This document shows positions 40,563 to 49,280 of a stretch of 64,000 nucleotides of DNA, one piece after another; the stretch's first letter is position 1, and the number at the start of each line of letters is the position of its first letter. This DNA comes from Peptoniphilus pacaensis (GTDB taxonomy: Bacteria > Bacillota > Clostridia > Tissierellales > Peptoniphilaceae): assembly GCF_900088125.1 (NCBI RefSeq), contig NZ_FLQT01000003.1, forward strand, positions 991,071 through 1,055,070, read 5' to 3'. The position numbers were made by a program, and so were the translations under genes. A model generated the notes under the pieces. That model made no database searches, had not been told where the DNA came from, and saw only the letters and a list, made by a program, of their open reading frames with translations.

Positions 40563-42475
40563 TTCGCGGCCCTCCTGTTCTTCGTGTAGTTTAAATAGCC
40601 GCCTTCCAAGAGCATGGCCTTTTCACGTTCGCTGAAGTCGCCGACGAGCTCCATGTCGCTTCCGCCGGCCGTTAAGATAAATTCGCCGCTTTCCACGGAG
40701 GCCTTTAAATCCTTCATGGCGATACTTTCGCCTTCGACTAATTTGTCGTAGTCGGAGGGATTTTTAAAGACCAGGGGAAGAATGCCCATATTGATCAGAT
40801 TGGAGCGGTGGATGCGGGCGAAGCTTTTTGCCACGATGGCCTTCACGCCCAGGTAAAGGGGAAGTAGCGCCGCGTGCTCCCGGCTGGAGCCTTGGCCGTA
40901 ATTGTCGCCGCCGACGACGATGCCGCCGCCGTGTTCCTCGGCCCGGGCCTTAAAGTCGTCCACCAAAGTGGAGAAGGCGTGCTTGGACAGCTCGGGGACA
41001 TTGCTCCGGTAGGGCAGAAGCTTTGCCGTAGAGGGGCAGATGTCGTCGGTGGTTACATTGTCCGAAGCCTTGAGGAGAATGATTTTTTCAAAGGCATCTT
41101 CCAAGGGGTGGGCGATAGGGAAGGGCTTAATATTCGGGCCCATCTTTACATCCTTCGGCCGCTCGGTTTTTTCCTTGGGATAGATCAGGTAATTGGTGGC
41201 GTGATCGTAGTGATCGGGCTCTTCCACCGCCGTTACCTCGTCGGGGACGGTAATGTAGCCGGCGATGGCGGAGGCGGCGCAGGTTTCGGGACCGGCGAGA
41301 TAAATCTTCGCGTCCTTCGTGCCGCTTCGGCCCTTAAAGTTTCTGTTAAAGGAACGCAGGCTCACGGCGCCGGATTTCGGTGCCTGCCCCATGCCGATAC
41401 AGGGGCCGCAGGCGCTTTCCAAAATGCGGGCGCCGGCTTCGATCATGGTGGCCAGGGCGCCGTTTTTCGACAGGGCGTTTAATATGGTGGCGCTGCCGGG
41501 GGAGATAACCAGGCTCACGTCTTCGTGAACCTTCTTGCCCTTTAAGATCTGCGCCACCTTCATCATGTCCGTGTAAGAGGAATTGGTGCAACTGCCGATG
41601 GCCACTTGATCCACCCTTACCTTGCCCAGGTCCCTTACCTTTTCGTATTGATCGGGCAAGTGGGGCTTGGCCACGGCGGGCTCGATGTCGGAAAGATTGA
41701 TTTCAAGTACTTCGTCGTAGACCGCATCTTCCGTGGCGGCGAGGGGCATATAAACTTCTTCGCGGCCGTGGCGCTTCAAGAAGGCCCGGGTCACTTCGTC
41801 GGAGGGGAAGACGGAGGTGGTGGCGCCCAGCTCCGCCCCCATATTGCAAATGGTGGCCCGGTCCGTAACGGAAAGATTCTTTACGCCGTCGCCGGAATAT
41901 TCCACGATATAGCCCGTACCGCCCTTGACGGTCTTTTTACCCAGGATAGCGAGGATCACGTCCTTGCCGTTGACGCCGGGCTTTAGCTTGCCGCTGAGGC
42001 GCACGTTGAGCACCTTGGGAACCTTTAAAAAGTAGAAGCCGCTTGCCATGGCCACGGCCACGTCCAAGCCGCCGGCGCCGATGGCGAGGGCGCCCAGGCC
42101 GCCCGCCGTGGGGGTGTGGGAGTCGCTGCCCACCAAAGTCTTGCCCGGTGCGGCGAATTGTTCCAGTTGCACTTGGTGGCAGATGCCGCCGCCGGGTTTG
42201 GAAAAGACCAGCCCGTATTTTGCTGCCGCCGATTGAATAAATTCGTGATCGTCGGGATTTTCAAAACCCGTCTGCAGCATATTGTGGTCGATATAGGCCA
42301 CGGACAGTTCCGTTTGAATGTCGTCGATGCCCATGGCTTCCAATTGTAGATACACCATGGTGCCCGTGGAGTCCTGGGTCAGGGTCTGATCTATTTTTAA
42401 TTTTATCTCTTCTCCGGCCCGGAGTTCGCCTTCCAATAGATGGCTTTCGAGTAATTGGTATGCGATGCTTGTCAT
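40559..42475 (-). CDS. acnA: Aconitate hydratase
   Basis: Aconitase isomerises citrate to isocitrate with a [4Fe-4S] cluster. The 638-residue protein is the shorter bacterial/mitochondrial-like single-chain type. Cluster cysteines lie in GSCTNSSYTD (near 292) and SACGPCIGMG (near 355-364). DSHTPTAGGLG is near 118 and the swivel-domain GDNYGQGSSREHAA near 520-533. AGGAGG precedes the ATG. It leads the acn-icd-cit operon behind a promoter that carries a long dyad, so controlled expression is likely. Confidence 0.95.
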   Translation of the reverse strand: MTSIAYQLLESHLLEGELRAGEEIKLKIDQTLTQDSTGTMVYLQLEAMGIDDIQTELSVAYIDHNMLQTGFENPDDHEFIQSAAAKYGLVFSKPGGGICHQVQLEQFAAPGKTLVGSDSHTPTAGGLGALAIGAGGLDVAVAMASGFYFLKVPKVLNVRLSGKLKPGVNGKDVILAILGKKTVKGGTGYIVEYSGDGVKNLSVTDRATICNMGAELGATTSVFPSDEVTRAFLKRHGREEVYMPLAATEDAVYDEVLEINLSDIEPAVAKPHLPDQYEKVRDLGKVRVDQVAIGSCTNSSYTDMMKVAQILKGKKVHEDVSLVISPGSATILNALSKNGALATMIEAGARILESACGPCIGMGQAPKSGAVSLRSFNRNFKGRSGTKDAKIYLAGPETCAASAIAGYITVPDEVTAVEEPDHYDHATNYLIYPKEKTERPKDVKMGPNIKPFPIAHPLEDAFEKIILLKASDNVTTDDICPSTAKLLPYRSNVPELSKHAFSTLVDDFKARAEEHGGGIVVGGDNYGQGSSREHAALLPLYLGVKAIVAKSFARIHRSNLINMGILPLVFKNPSDYDKLVEGESIAMKDLKASVESGEFILTAGGSDMELVGDFSEREKAMLLEGGYLNYTKNRRAAK

Positions 42476-42544
42476 ACTACCTCCTCATTGCGGTCAAGGA
42501 AACGACAATGCCGTTTTTAAATTCATATAGTCGTCATTACTAAC

Positions 42545-42589
42545 AGTATACCCGTTCTTACTTTAAAATGGTAGAGCATATTTAAAGTA
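42545..42589 (-). promoter_or_regulatory. acn operon -10 with upstream dyad operator
   Basis: TATACT on the minus strand (42545-42550) lacks a good -35. In its place lies a perfect nine-base dyad, TACTTTAAA (42559-42567) and TTTAAAGTA (42581-42589), with centres 22 bases apart, two helical turns. This fits a dimeric regulator acting at the -35 region. Confidence 0.5.
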
Positions 42590-42621
42590 GATTGTATATT
42601 TAATCGTCGACTTTTGCAAAT

Positions 42622-42647
42622 AAAAAGACGACGCGTGGCGCCGCCTC
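42622..42647 (-). terminator. Terminator of the PHP phosphatase gene
   Basis: On the minus strand, a nine-pair GC-rich stem (42626-42646) is followed by five T. The remaining gap up to 42764 shows no gene. Confidence 0.6.
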
Positions 42648-42764
42648 TTCATAAGGGAGTAAGAAATGAAAACTGAACGGGATCGCTGCCCTTTCCTATT
42701 TCCATCATCAGTATAAGGCCCCGATGTTTATCTGCCGTTGTCCTTTTGTAAAAAGAAAATTAAA

Positions 42765-43562
42765 TTACGCCAAGGGTGCGTCCGTGGGCGCCTTCTTTTT
42801 GAAATAACGGATGTGGGTAAAGCCAAGATTCAGCAAATAATCCTTCGCCGAGGAAAAATCTCTGCCGATGTGTTCCGACTTATGGGCATCGGAGGAGAGG
42901 CAGATATTTTTTCCGCCGAGATCTTTATAGAGGGTGAGGATTTCTTTTTTCGGATTGCCGTAGCTCAGGCCCTTATACTTACCCGCCGTGTTGTATTCCA
43001 AAACCAAGTCCCGGCGGATGATATTTTCCAGCACCGCCGCCACCTGATCTCGGTAAAAGGCGAAAGTCGGAATGGCGGATTTGTCGGGCACGTAGCGGTC
43101 CAAATAATCCACGTGGCCCAGGATATGAAAGCCCGACGTGTTTTCCACGGCGGCCACCATGGCGTCGTAATACCTTCTATAGTAGGAATGTAAATCTACG
43201 GCGCCATTTCTTAACGTACCGGCCACGTCCTTATCGTCCAGTGTATGGAGAGAGCCGATGAAAAAATCGAAGCGATCGTCGGCCATGGCGGTTTCGATCC
43301 AGTCGTTCTTCTTTGTATTAAAGCCCATTTCCGCGCCGAGGAGTAATTGGATTTTATCTTCGTAGCGTTCCTTTAAAGGAAGAAGGACGCGAAAGTATTC
43401 GTCGAAGTCGAAGGTATTGTCTAAGGGGCCGTCCACCCGGTCGATGTGATCCGTAAAGGCCAGACCGTCGAGGCCCGCGTCCATGGCCGCGAGAATATTT
43501 TTTTCGCAGTCGGCCATGGAGTCGAAAGAGAAGCGGGAATGGCTGTGTGAGTCGATAAGCAA
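42765..43562 (-). CDS. PHP-domain phosphatase, histidinol-phosphatase (HisJ) type
   Basis: This 265-residue protein has a PHP metallophosphoesterase fold. Metal ligands are visible in IDSHSHSRFS (about 3-12), AFTDHID (about 35-41), GAEMGF (about 76-81), HILGHVDY (near 146) and a final SSDAHKSEH (near 227). That order is the histidinol-phosphatase HisK/HisJ pattern. No histidine genes are near, so the actual substrate may differ; many PHP proteins act on other phosphoesters. AGGAGA precedes the ATG. It is transcribed alone. Confidence 0.82.
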   Translation of the reverse strand: MLIDSHSHSRFSFDSMADCEKNILAAMDAGLDGLAFTDHIDRVDGPLDNTFDFDEYFRVLLPLKERYEDKIQLLLGAEMGFNTKKNDWIETAMADDRFDFFIGSLHTLDDKDVAGTLRNGAVDLHSYYRRYYDAMVAAVENTSGFHILGHVDYLDRYVPDKSAIPTFAFYRDQVAAVLENIIRRDLVLEYNTAGKYKGLSYGNPKKEILTLYKDLGGKNICLSSDAHKSEHIGRDFSSAKDYLLNLGFTHIRYFKKKAPTDAPLA

Positions 43563-43662
43563 GGGATTCTCCTTTCCGTATGGGGAAATTTCTTAATTTC
43601 TGCGTATAAGACCCGAAGCTTGGGTACTATAACAATAGTAACTTATGTATTGGAGGTTGACT

Positions 43663-44229
43663 ATGATTTTTGATTTTGATTTCGGAAGAAAAGAACGGGA
43701 ACGCTATTTAAGAGAAGAACGGGCTCGTAAATTTGCCTTAGGTGCCGTCATCGGCGCAGCCGCCGGTGTTTTATTTGCGCCTCAAAGCGGCAGAAAGACC
43801 CGCGAAGATATCGCCGATCGCTCCAGAGAATTGGCTGAAAACGCAAAGGACACGGCATTGGATGCTGCAGACGAACTGTCCATCCGCGCCTATGAAGCAC
43901 AACAAGCCGTGCAAGATACCTATGACGACTTAAAACTCCGCGCCGCCATTAAGGCCGACGAAGTTCGCGACGATGCGGAAATCGCAAAAGCCAAGGCAAA
44001 AGCCATCGGCCAAATCGTCCGCGAAGAAGGCGCCAATGTGAAGGTCGAATTGAAAGATTCCGCCAAGGCCATCGGCGATGCCGCCAAAGAAGTAGGCGAC
44101 GAAGCCAAGGATCAAGCGGAAGCGACAAAAGATCAGTTGGAAGACAGCGCCGATAAGATCGCCAAAGCCGCAAAAGATGCTGAAAAGAAATCCGAAAAGG
44201 TAGTAAAAGACGAAAAGAAAGACAAGTAG
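43663..44229 (+). CDS. YtxH-domain envelope/stress protein
   Basis: This 188-residue protein begins with a charged segment, then one hydrophobic helix with FALGAVIGAAAGVLFAP and SGRKTRED (about 24-49), the YtxH signature. A long Lys/Asp/Ala-rich coiled-coil tail follows, ending in a KDEKKDK stretch. YtxH proteins are general-stress or envelope-associated proteins of unknown mechanism. The ATG at 43663 follows TGGAGG; an earlier ATG at 43645 has no such site. It pairs with the next gene, as ytxH and ytxG do in Bacillus, though in the opposite order. Confidence 0.82.
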   Translation: MIFDFDFGRKERERYLREERARKFALGAVIGAAAGVLFAPQSGRKTREDIADRSRELAENAKDTALDAADELSIRAYEAQQAVQDTYDDLKLRAAIKADEVRDDAEIAKAKAKAIGQIVREEGANVKVELKDSAKAIGDAAKEVGDEAKDQAEATKDQLEDSADKIAKAAKDAEKKSEKVVKDEKKDK

Positions 44230-44244
44230 AACACGGAGGTCACA

Positions 44245-44739
44245 ATGGACACCATGATTAATCTGCACGACCTCTTGCGCTTTTTACTTTATGTTGCGGG
44301 AATCGGGGCATTGGTCTTTTTAATGATCACCCTGAAAAACGTCGCCGGCATTTTAAAGGTCGTTAAAACCAAATTGGAGACCCACGAAGCCGTTATCGAC
44401 GATACCATGCAAAAACTTCCGACGATTACGGATAATGTCACCATTATCTCGTCCAACGCATCGCGTCTGACCACCGACGCCACGGAAATGGTGGAAGTGG
44501 TAAAGCCGGAAGTGGAAAAGATCGCGGTTACCGTAGGCGATGTCACGGGCACCGTCGACAATGTGGCTCGCACCGTGGACCAAACGTCCATGAAATTAAA
44601 AAACACCGCCGATGTGGTATCCGATTCTATTTCGGACACGGCAAAGACCATTTCCTTCAACGCCAACAATGTAGTGGATTACTTCTACATTATGCGGGAA
44701 GTATTGGAAGCTTTGCGAGATGTATTGCGCACGCGGTAA
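44245..44739 (+). CDS. DUF948/YtxG-like membrane coiled-coil protein
   Basis: The 164-residue protein has one N-terminal transmembrane helix (about 9-30) and a long amphipathic coiled coil with regular Val/Ile and Thr/Asp repeats (about 35-150). This is the layout of DUF948 (YtxG) proteins, which occur with YtxH. No enzyme motif is visible. GGAGGTCACA precedes the ATG, 15 bases after the ytxH stop. The pair probably works at the membrane under stress (inference from Bacillus). Confidence 0.75.
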   Translation: MDTMINLHDLLRFLLYVAGIGALVFLMITLKNVAGILKVVKTKLETHEAVIDDTMQKLPTITDNVTIISSNASRLTTDATEMVEVVKPEVEKIAVTVGDVTGTVDNVARTVDQTSMKLKNTADVVSDSISDTAKTISFNANNVVDYFYIMREVLEALRDVLRTR

Positions 44740-44751
44740 CAGAAGACGAGA

Positions 44752-44778
44752 GAAGCGGTTTGCGCCGCTTCTTTTTTA
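44752..44778 (+). terminator. Terminator of the ytxH-ytxG-like pair
   Basis: A GAAGCGG/CCGCTTC hairpin is followed by six T. The gap 44779-45122 holds the next promoter and a 12-base palindrome GGAAAATTTTCC at 45029-45040, but no gene I can support. Confidence 0.8.
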
Positions 44779-45074
44779 TTGCCTGAAACGACGCCTCAAG
44801 TATAAAGGAAGGACGTTAGAAAAAAATAAAAGCCGTGTAAAAAAAGCGTCCCTTGAAAATATCGGGCGGAGAAAAAATAAACGCTTGCCGAAAATTTTAA
44901 AACAAGCCGCTGCGGGAAAAGAAGGCTTATTTTCCCGGCCACCTCTCTTTATACCCCCGGGAAAAGAGTGAGAAGATGAAAAAACGGGGTGCCGGCACGA
45001 TGTTTTCCCATGTTTCATTTCTTTTCCGGGAAAATTTTCCGAAGAGCTTTTGTGTTAAAAATAAGATTTCCTCT

Positions 45075-45103
45075 TTGTGGTATCGTTCGCCATGGCGTAT
45101 AAT
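45075..45103 (+). promoter_or_regulatory. Promoter of the lipid kinase - LacI pair
   Basis: TTGTGG at 45075-45080 and TATAAT at 45098-45103 are 17 bases apart. Confidence 0.6.
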
Positions 45104-45122
45104 AAACACACGGAGGTAGTTA

Positions 45123-46010
45123 ATGAAAAAGATCAAGATCATCGCCAATCCTTCCAGCGGCAGGGAAGGGGCCGTAGAAATTATTAATAAACTCTTGGTT
45201 CCCTTTGCCTCAAAGGGGACATCTATTTTACTTAATTTTACGCAAGAAGCGGGAGATGCCCGCAAATTTGCCGCCACCGACGACGGGGAAGACTGCATCA
45301 TCTCCATGGGCGGCGACGGCACGGTGAACGAGGTGGTCTCCGGGCTTTACGATGCCAAGAGAGATACGCCTCTCGCCATTTACCCGGCGGGCACGGTCAA
45401 CGACTTTGCCGAGTCCCTGGGCATTCCCAAAGATCCCTACGACTTTTACACCATGGTGGTCTATGGAAAGAAAAGCGCGGTGGACATCGGCCTTTGCGGC
45501 GACAGCGCCTTTATTAATGTCTGTGCCGTCGGCGCCTTTTCGGAAATCGGCTACAGCGTTCCCGAGGAGGCGAAATCCGCCGTGGGCAGGCTCGCCTATT
45601 ACGCCGAGGGCTTTCGCATGTTTCGTGAGAGGGACTTTTTAAAAAGCGGCTTCGACGTGCACATCGACTGCGACGGAGAGATCATCGACACCAAGGCCAT
45701 GATCGTCATGGTCTCCAACTCCAACAGCGTCGGCGGCTTTTCCAAAATTTCCCCCAAAGCCGATGTGAAAGACGGCCTGCTGGAACTGGCGGTTATCGAA
45801 GAGATGAGCATGACCAAGGTCTTCGAGCTGTTTCGCACCATCGGTCTGGGAAAGCATATCGATCACGATCATTTCATTTACCGCCACGGAAAAAAGATTA
45901 CGCTGCGTGCAGACAAACCCATGCACGTGGACATTGACGGCGAAAAGGGTCCCTGCTTGCCACAGACCATTCAAGTGGTGCCGGGCGCCGTTCAACTCAT
46001 TACGAAATAG
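45123..46010 (+). CDS. Diacylglycerol/lipid kinase, YegS/DagK family
   Basis: This 295-residue protein has the DAG-kinase catalytic fold: NPSSGREG (about 9-16), the nucleotide loop GGDGTVNEVVSG (about 61-72) and YPAGTVNDFAESLG (about 83-96), with a C-terminal PMHVDIDGE segment. In Gram-positive bacteria DgkB recycles diacylglycerol from lipoteichoic acid synthesis into phosphatidic acid. The length fits. CGGAGGT precedes the ATG. It is cotranscribed with a LacI-type regulator ten bases downstream. Confidence 0.9.
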   Translation: MKKIKIIANPSSGREGAVEIINKLLVPFASKGTSILLNFTQEAGDARKFAATDDGEDCIISMGGDGTVNEVVSGLYDAKRDTPLAIYPAGTVNDFAESLGIPKDPYDFYTMVVYGKKSAVDIGLCGDSAFINVCAVGAFSEIGYSVPEEAKSAVGRLAYYAEGFRMFRERDFLKSGFDVHIDCDGEIIDTKAMIVMVSNSNSVGGFSKISPKADVKDGLLELAVIEEMSMTKVFELFRTIGLGKHIDHDHFIYRHGKKITLRADKPMHVDIDGEKGPCLPQTIQVVPGAVQLITK

Positions 46011-46019
46011 GAGGTTTTT

Positions 46020-47045
46020 ATGGCATCGACCATTAAAGATGTAGCAAAAATGGCGGACGTGTCCATTTCCACGGTTTCCCGCGTGATTAACGACTCCAAG
46101 CCCGTGAGCCCCGAGGCTCGCCGGCGCGTGCTGCACGCCATCGGCGTTTTGGACTATAAGCCCAACGAGGTGGCGCGGAGTCTGGTTACGAAAAAGAGCA
46201 ATATTATCGGCGTCATCGTCTCCGATATCGGAAACCAATACGTCTCCCAAGTCCTTCGCGGCGTGGAAGAAATCGGACGTATGTACAATTACGATATTCT
46301 CCTGTCCTCGTCCTACGACGATCCCGAAATCGAAATCAAATTCGCCAATCTCTTCAGCCAAAAGCAAGTGGAAGGGATCATTATTATTTCGGAAATTTTA
46401 AATCAAAAGCTCCTCTACAAGTTGGACGAATTTAAAATTCCCTGCGTCGTCATCAATCGCTTCTACAATGTGGACGAGGCGCCCACGGTCACCATAAACA
46501 ACAAGGCGGCGTCCTACAATATGACCGACTATCTGATCAATTTAGGTCACAAATCCATCGGCTACGTGGCCATGCGAAAAGATATGGACCGCACCAACGA
46601 AAAGTACAAGATTCGCGGCTACCGCGACGCCATGCGGGCGGCGGGGCTGAAGCCTTCCATCCTTTACTCCGAAGGCCTGGAAGAAAAAGACGCCCTGGAG
46701 CTCTTTGAAGAACACGAAGAAGAGCTGAGAAGCGGCAAGTACTCCGTCCTTTTCTGTAGCCAAGACCTCATGGCCATCCATCTGATGAATGTTATGCGGG
46801 ATCACGGCATGAACATCCCCGACGACATGTCCTTTGCCGGCTTCGGCGGAAGCACCTTGTCGGAGATTTACCGGCCCAAGCTTACCACGGTGAAGGAGCC
46901 TTATTACGATATCGGCGCCGTGGCCATTCGCAAGCTCTTTAAAATGTTGGACAAGAAAAATGCCGACAAGGGCGAAGAAATGATCCTCCTGCCCGTGGAA
47001 ATCATCAAGCGGCAGAGCGTGGTGGACTTAAATCACAAAAAATAG
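46020..47045 (+). CDS. LacI-family transcriptional regulator
   Basis: The 341-residue protein has an N-terminal helix-turn-helix and hinge typical of LacI regulators: TIKDVAKMADVSISTVSRVIND (about 4-25), then NEVARSLVTKKSNIIGVIV. A periplasmic-binding-like effector domain fills the rest, with a C-terminal TTVKEPYYDIGAVAIRKLF segment. Overall it resembles the CcpA branch, but no HPr-contact residues were checked. AGGAGG precedes the ATG. No sugar genes adjoin it, so its effector and targets are unknown; carbon control of the acn or lipid genes would be a guess. Confidence 0.9.
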   Translation: MASTIKDVAKMADVSISTVSRVINDSKPVSPEARRRVLHAIGVLDYKPNEVARSLVTKKSNIIGVIVSDIGNQYVSQVLRGVEEIGRMYNYDILLSSSYDDPEIEIKFANLFSQKQVEGIIIISEILNQKLLYKLDEFKIPCVVINRFYNVDEAPTVTINNKAASYNMTDYLINLGHKSIGYVAMRKDMDRTNEKYKIRGYRDAMRAAGLKPSILYSEGLEEKDALELFEEHEEELRSGKYSVLFCSQDLMAIHLMNVMRDHGMNIPDDMSFAGFGGSTLSEIYRPKLTTVKEPYYDIGAVAIRKLFKMLDKKNADKGEEMILLPVEIIKRQSVVDLNHKK

Positions 47046-47147
47046 TGGTTAAAAGACAGAAGACCCCCACATATGGTGGAAAATCGGTTATAATGGAAAT
47101 AGCAGATAATTGATTGATTCATTCATATAGATAAAGGAGTATTTCCA

Positions 47148-47552
47148 TTGAAAAAACTCGCTGTGGGTTTGGTCTGTTGTCTCGCGCTCACCGGTTGCGG
47201 CTCTTCCGTCAGCTACAGTGCCGAAGAGCCTGTTGCCGAAGCAAAGCAGAACGAAGCGGTGGAATCGAGGCAAGAGGGCAGACATTTATTAAAAGACGGC
47301 AGCTATGTCTCCGCCGGGCGAGGCATGCAAGGCGACATTCAAGTGGAGCTGCGGGTACGAGACGGTTATATCGACCGTGTCGACGTCGTGGAACATAATG
47401 AAAACGTCGGCGTCGCGGAAGATGCCTTCGATCGTCTGGAAGAGGACGTCCTTCAAAAACAATCGGCGGATGTGGACACGATCTCCGGTGCCACGGAAGC
47501 GTCCTACGGCTTTATGGAAGCCGTGAGAAATTGTATTCGACAAGCGGAATAG
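47148..47552 (+). CDS. FMN-binding-domain lipoprotein
   Basis: This 134-residue exported lipoprotein has a signal sequence ending in the lipobox LTGC (cysteine near 17). The mature part is an FMN-binding domain: DGSYVSAGRGMQGDIQVELRV leads to the flavinylation-type motif ISGATEAS near 112, where an Apbe-like enzyme would attach FMN to the threonine. Such domains shuttle electrons outside the membrane in anaerobes. The start is TTG with AAAGGAG upstream; TATAAT at 47089-47094 is the likely -10. Eight bases separate it from the ProRS-like gene, so both are probably on one transcript. Confidence 0.83.
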   Translation: MKKLAVGLVCCLALTGCGSSVSYSAEEPVAEAKQNEAVESRQEGRHLLKDGSYVSAGRGMQGDIQVELRVRDGYIDRVDVVEHNENVGVAEDAFDRLEEDVLQKQSADVDTISGATEASYGFMEAVRNCIRQAE

Positions 47553-47560
47553 GAGGCCCT

Positions 47561-49228
47561 ATGAAACTTTCACAGTATTACTTACCGACCCTGCGGGAAG
47601 CCCCGGCAGATGCCCGTACCGAAGCCCACAAGTGGATGCTTCGCTCCGGCATGGCCCGGGAAGTAGGCGTGGGGCTCTATTCCCTGTTGCCCTACGGCCT
47701 GGCTTTGTCGGAAGCCATTGAAAAGCGCTTGGAAGATGAATTTTTCGAAGGCGGCCTCCCCGTGGCTTTGTGCGCCCTTCAACCCCGCGCCATGTGGGAG
47801 AGAAGCGGCCGCTGGGACAGCTACGGCAGCGCCATGTATAAAGTGGCGGATCGCACCAATCGCCAGGCGGTACTGGCCCCGGAATCCGAAGAAGCCTTCT
47901 TGTCCTTCGTGGACGGGGAGCTGAAAAGCTACAAGCAACTGCCCCTCTTTTTATACGAAAAAGCCAATCGCTACAGCGATGTACAAAAGCCCGCGGCGGG
48001 CCTCGCCGACGGGCGGGGCGTGCGCGTCGTAGACGGCCTGCGTTTTGACGGCGACGAAGAGGCGGCACGGGCCTTTTTCGAGGAAGCCAAGAGCCGGGCG
48101 AAAAAAATTTTAAAGGACCTGGGCATCGACTATTGCGTCGTGGACCGGGACGATTATCTCATCTATTATGCCACGGCTGAAAATTACAAAGATGCGGTGG
48201 CCCTGGACGGGGATGCGGCCTTTTTAATGGATGAAGCCCCCATTCGCTACCCGGTTCCCGAAGGACAGGAACCGAAAGAGGCGGAGGACATTCACACCCC
48301 CGATGCCCGCACCATTAAAGAATTAAGCGACATGATCGGCGTGGAACCCGCCCGCTGCACGAAAGCCGTGGATCTGCGAGTAGACGGCGAGCCCGTCTTT
48401 GTCTTCGTGCCCGGGGATCGGGATCTGAATCAAAAGAAGCTGGAAAAATACCTGGGCGTCAGCGCCGATCAAATCGACATGCTGGACGAAGAGACCATTT
48501 TGGAAATGGGCACCTTCCCCGGCTTTACCGGCCCCGTGGGCTTGGGAGAGAAGGCGCGGATCATTGTGGACCGCTCCGTCACCTTTATCGACAATATGGT
48601 GGTGGGCGCCAACAAGGAAGACTACCATAAAAAGAACGTGAACTACGGCAGGGATTTCGAAGGCGAAATCGCCGAAGACCTCTTAGACGTGCGCGAAGGG
48701 GATGTGTCCCCCTCGGGCGATCCTTATGAATTCACCACGGCCTTTGAAGTGGCGCGAATCAGAAAGCCTTCCACGGCTTTTTCCGAAGCCATGAACGTGC
48801 GCTTCTTAAACGACGAAGGCAAGGAAGCCCCCTATATTTTAGGCGGAGCCACCTGGCGCACCGGCGCCGTCCTGGCGGCCCTTTTGGAAAACCATCGTGA
48901 CGACGACGGACCGGCCTTCCCCCTTCACATTGGCCCCTTCGACGTGGCCCTTACCGTGGTCAATGTGAAAAAAGAAGAGCAAGTAGAACTGGCCGACGAG
49001 CTTTACCATGCCCTTCGTGATGCAGGCATCGGCGTCCTCTGCGACGACCGCAACGAGCGGGCAGGCGTGAAATTTAAAGACCGGGACCTTTTAGGTATCC
49101 CCCTGCAACTCACCGTAGGCAAGGAAGCCGCGGAAGGCGTCGTGGAATTTAAACGTCGCGGCGGCGATATGGAAAAACTCCCGGCGGAAGATGCCCTTCG
49201 CCGCATTATGGATCAACTCAACGAATAG
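47561..49228 (+). CDS. Prolyl-tRNA synthetase-like protein lacking the class II active-site motifs
   Basis: The 555-residue protein aligns end to end with bacterial-type ProRS: the N-terminal SQYYLPTLREAPADA, WERSGRW (79-85), SYKQLPL (123-129), an INS editing domain (about 225-380) and a C-terminal anticodon-binding domain with CDDRNERAGVKFKD. The active-site motifs are gone. GPTHEE is APESEE (106-111), motif 2 FRDExRPRFG is YSDVQKPAAG (138-147), MKDAYSF is VVDGLRF, and SHEF is TAEN. The motif 3 region GCYGIGVTR is GGATWRTGA (428-436). The INS region keeps a lysine (268) at the expected deacylase position. It is unlikely to charge tRNA; a trans-editing or tRNA-binding role is possible. Annotation pipelines would call it proS. 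The ATG follows AGGAGG. Function is inference; homology is strong. Confidence 0.85.
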   Translation: MKLSQYYLPTLREAPADARTEAHKWMLRSGMAREVGVGLYSLLPYGLALSEAIEKRLEDEFFEGGLPVALCALQPRAMWERSGRWDSYGSAMYKVADRTNRQAVLAPESEEAFLSFVDGELKSYKQLPLFLYEKANRYSDVQKPAAGLADGRGVRVVDGLRFDGDEEAARAFFEEAKSRAKKILKDLGIDYCVVDRDDYLIYYATAENYKDAVALDGDAAFLMDEAPIRYPVPEGQEPKEAEDIHTPDARTIKELSDMIGVEPARCTKAVDLRVDGEPVFVFVPGDRDLNQKKLEKYLGVSADQIDMLDEETILEMGTFPGFTGPVGLGEKARIIVDRSVTFIDNMVVGANKEDYHKKNVNYGRDFEGEIAEDLLDVREGDVSPSGDPYEFTTAFEVARIRKPSTAFSEAMNVRFLNDEGKEAPYILGGATWRTGAVLAALLENHRDDDGPAFPLHIGPFDVALTVVNVKKEEQVELADELYHALRDAGIGVLCDDRNERAGVKFKDRDLLGIPLQLTVGKEAAEGVVEFKRRGGDMEKLPAEDALRRIMDQLNE

Positions 49229-49229
49229 C

Positions 49230-49263
49230 AAAAAACCTCGCGTGGGCGGGGTTTTTCTTTTTC
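49230..49263 (+). terminator. Terminator of the ProRS-like gene
   Basis: An AAAACCTCGC/GCGGGGTTTT stem with a four-base loop ends in T-rich sequence. Confidence 0.7.
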
Positions 49264-49280
49264 CCGTAAAATCGGGAATC

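Noticed and set aside
44720-45018. Two short opposite-strand frames in the gap before the lipid kinase
   Set aside because: There is no ribosome binding site, the lysine- or phenylalanine-rich translations follow base composition, and one overlaps a terminator.
47561-49228. Sequencing error or frameshift as the cause of the lost ProRS motifs
   Set aside because: The frame is continuous and homology resumes in register on both sides of each altered motif. The substitutions are spread over five separate places.
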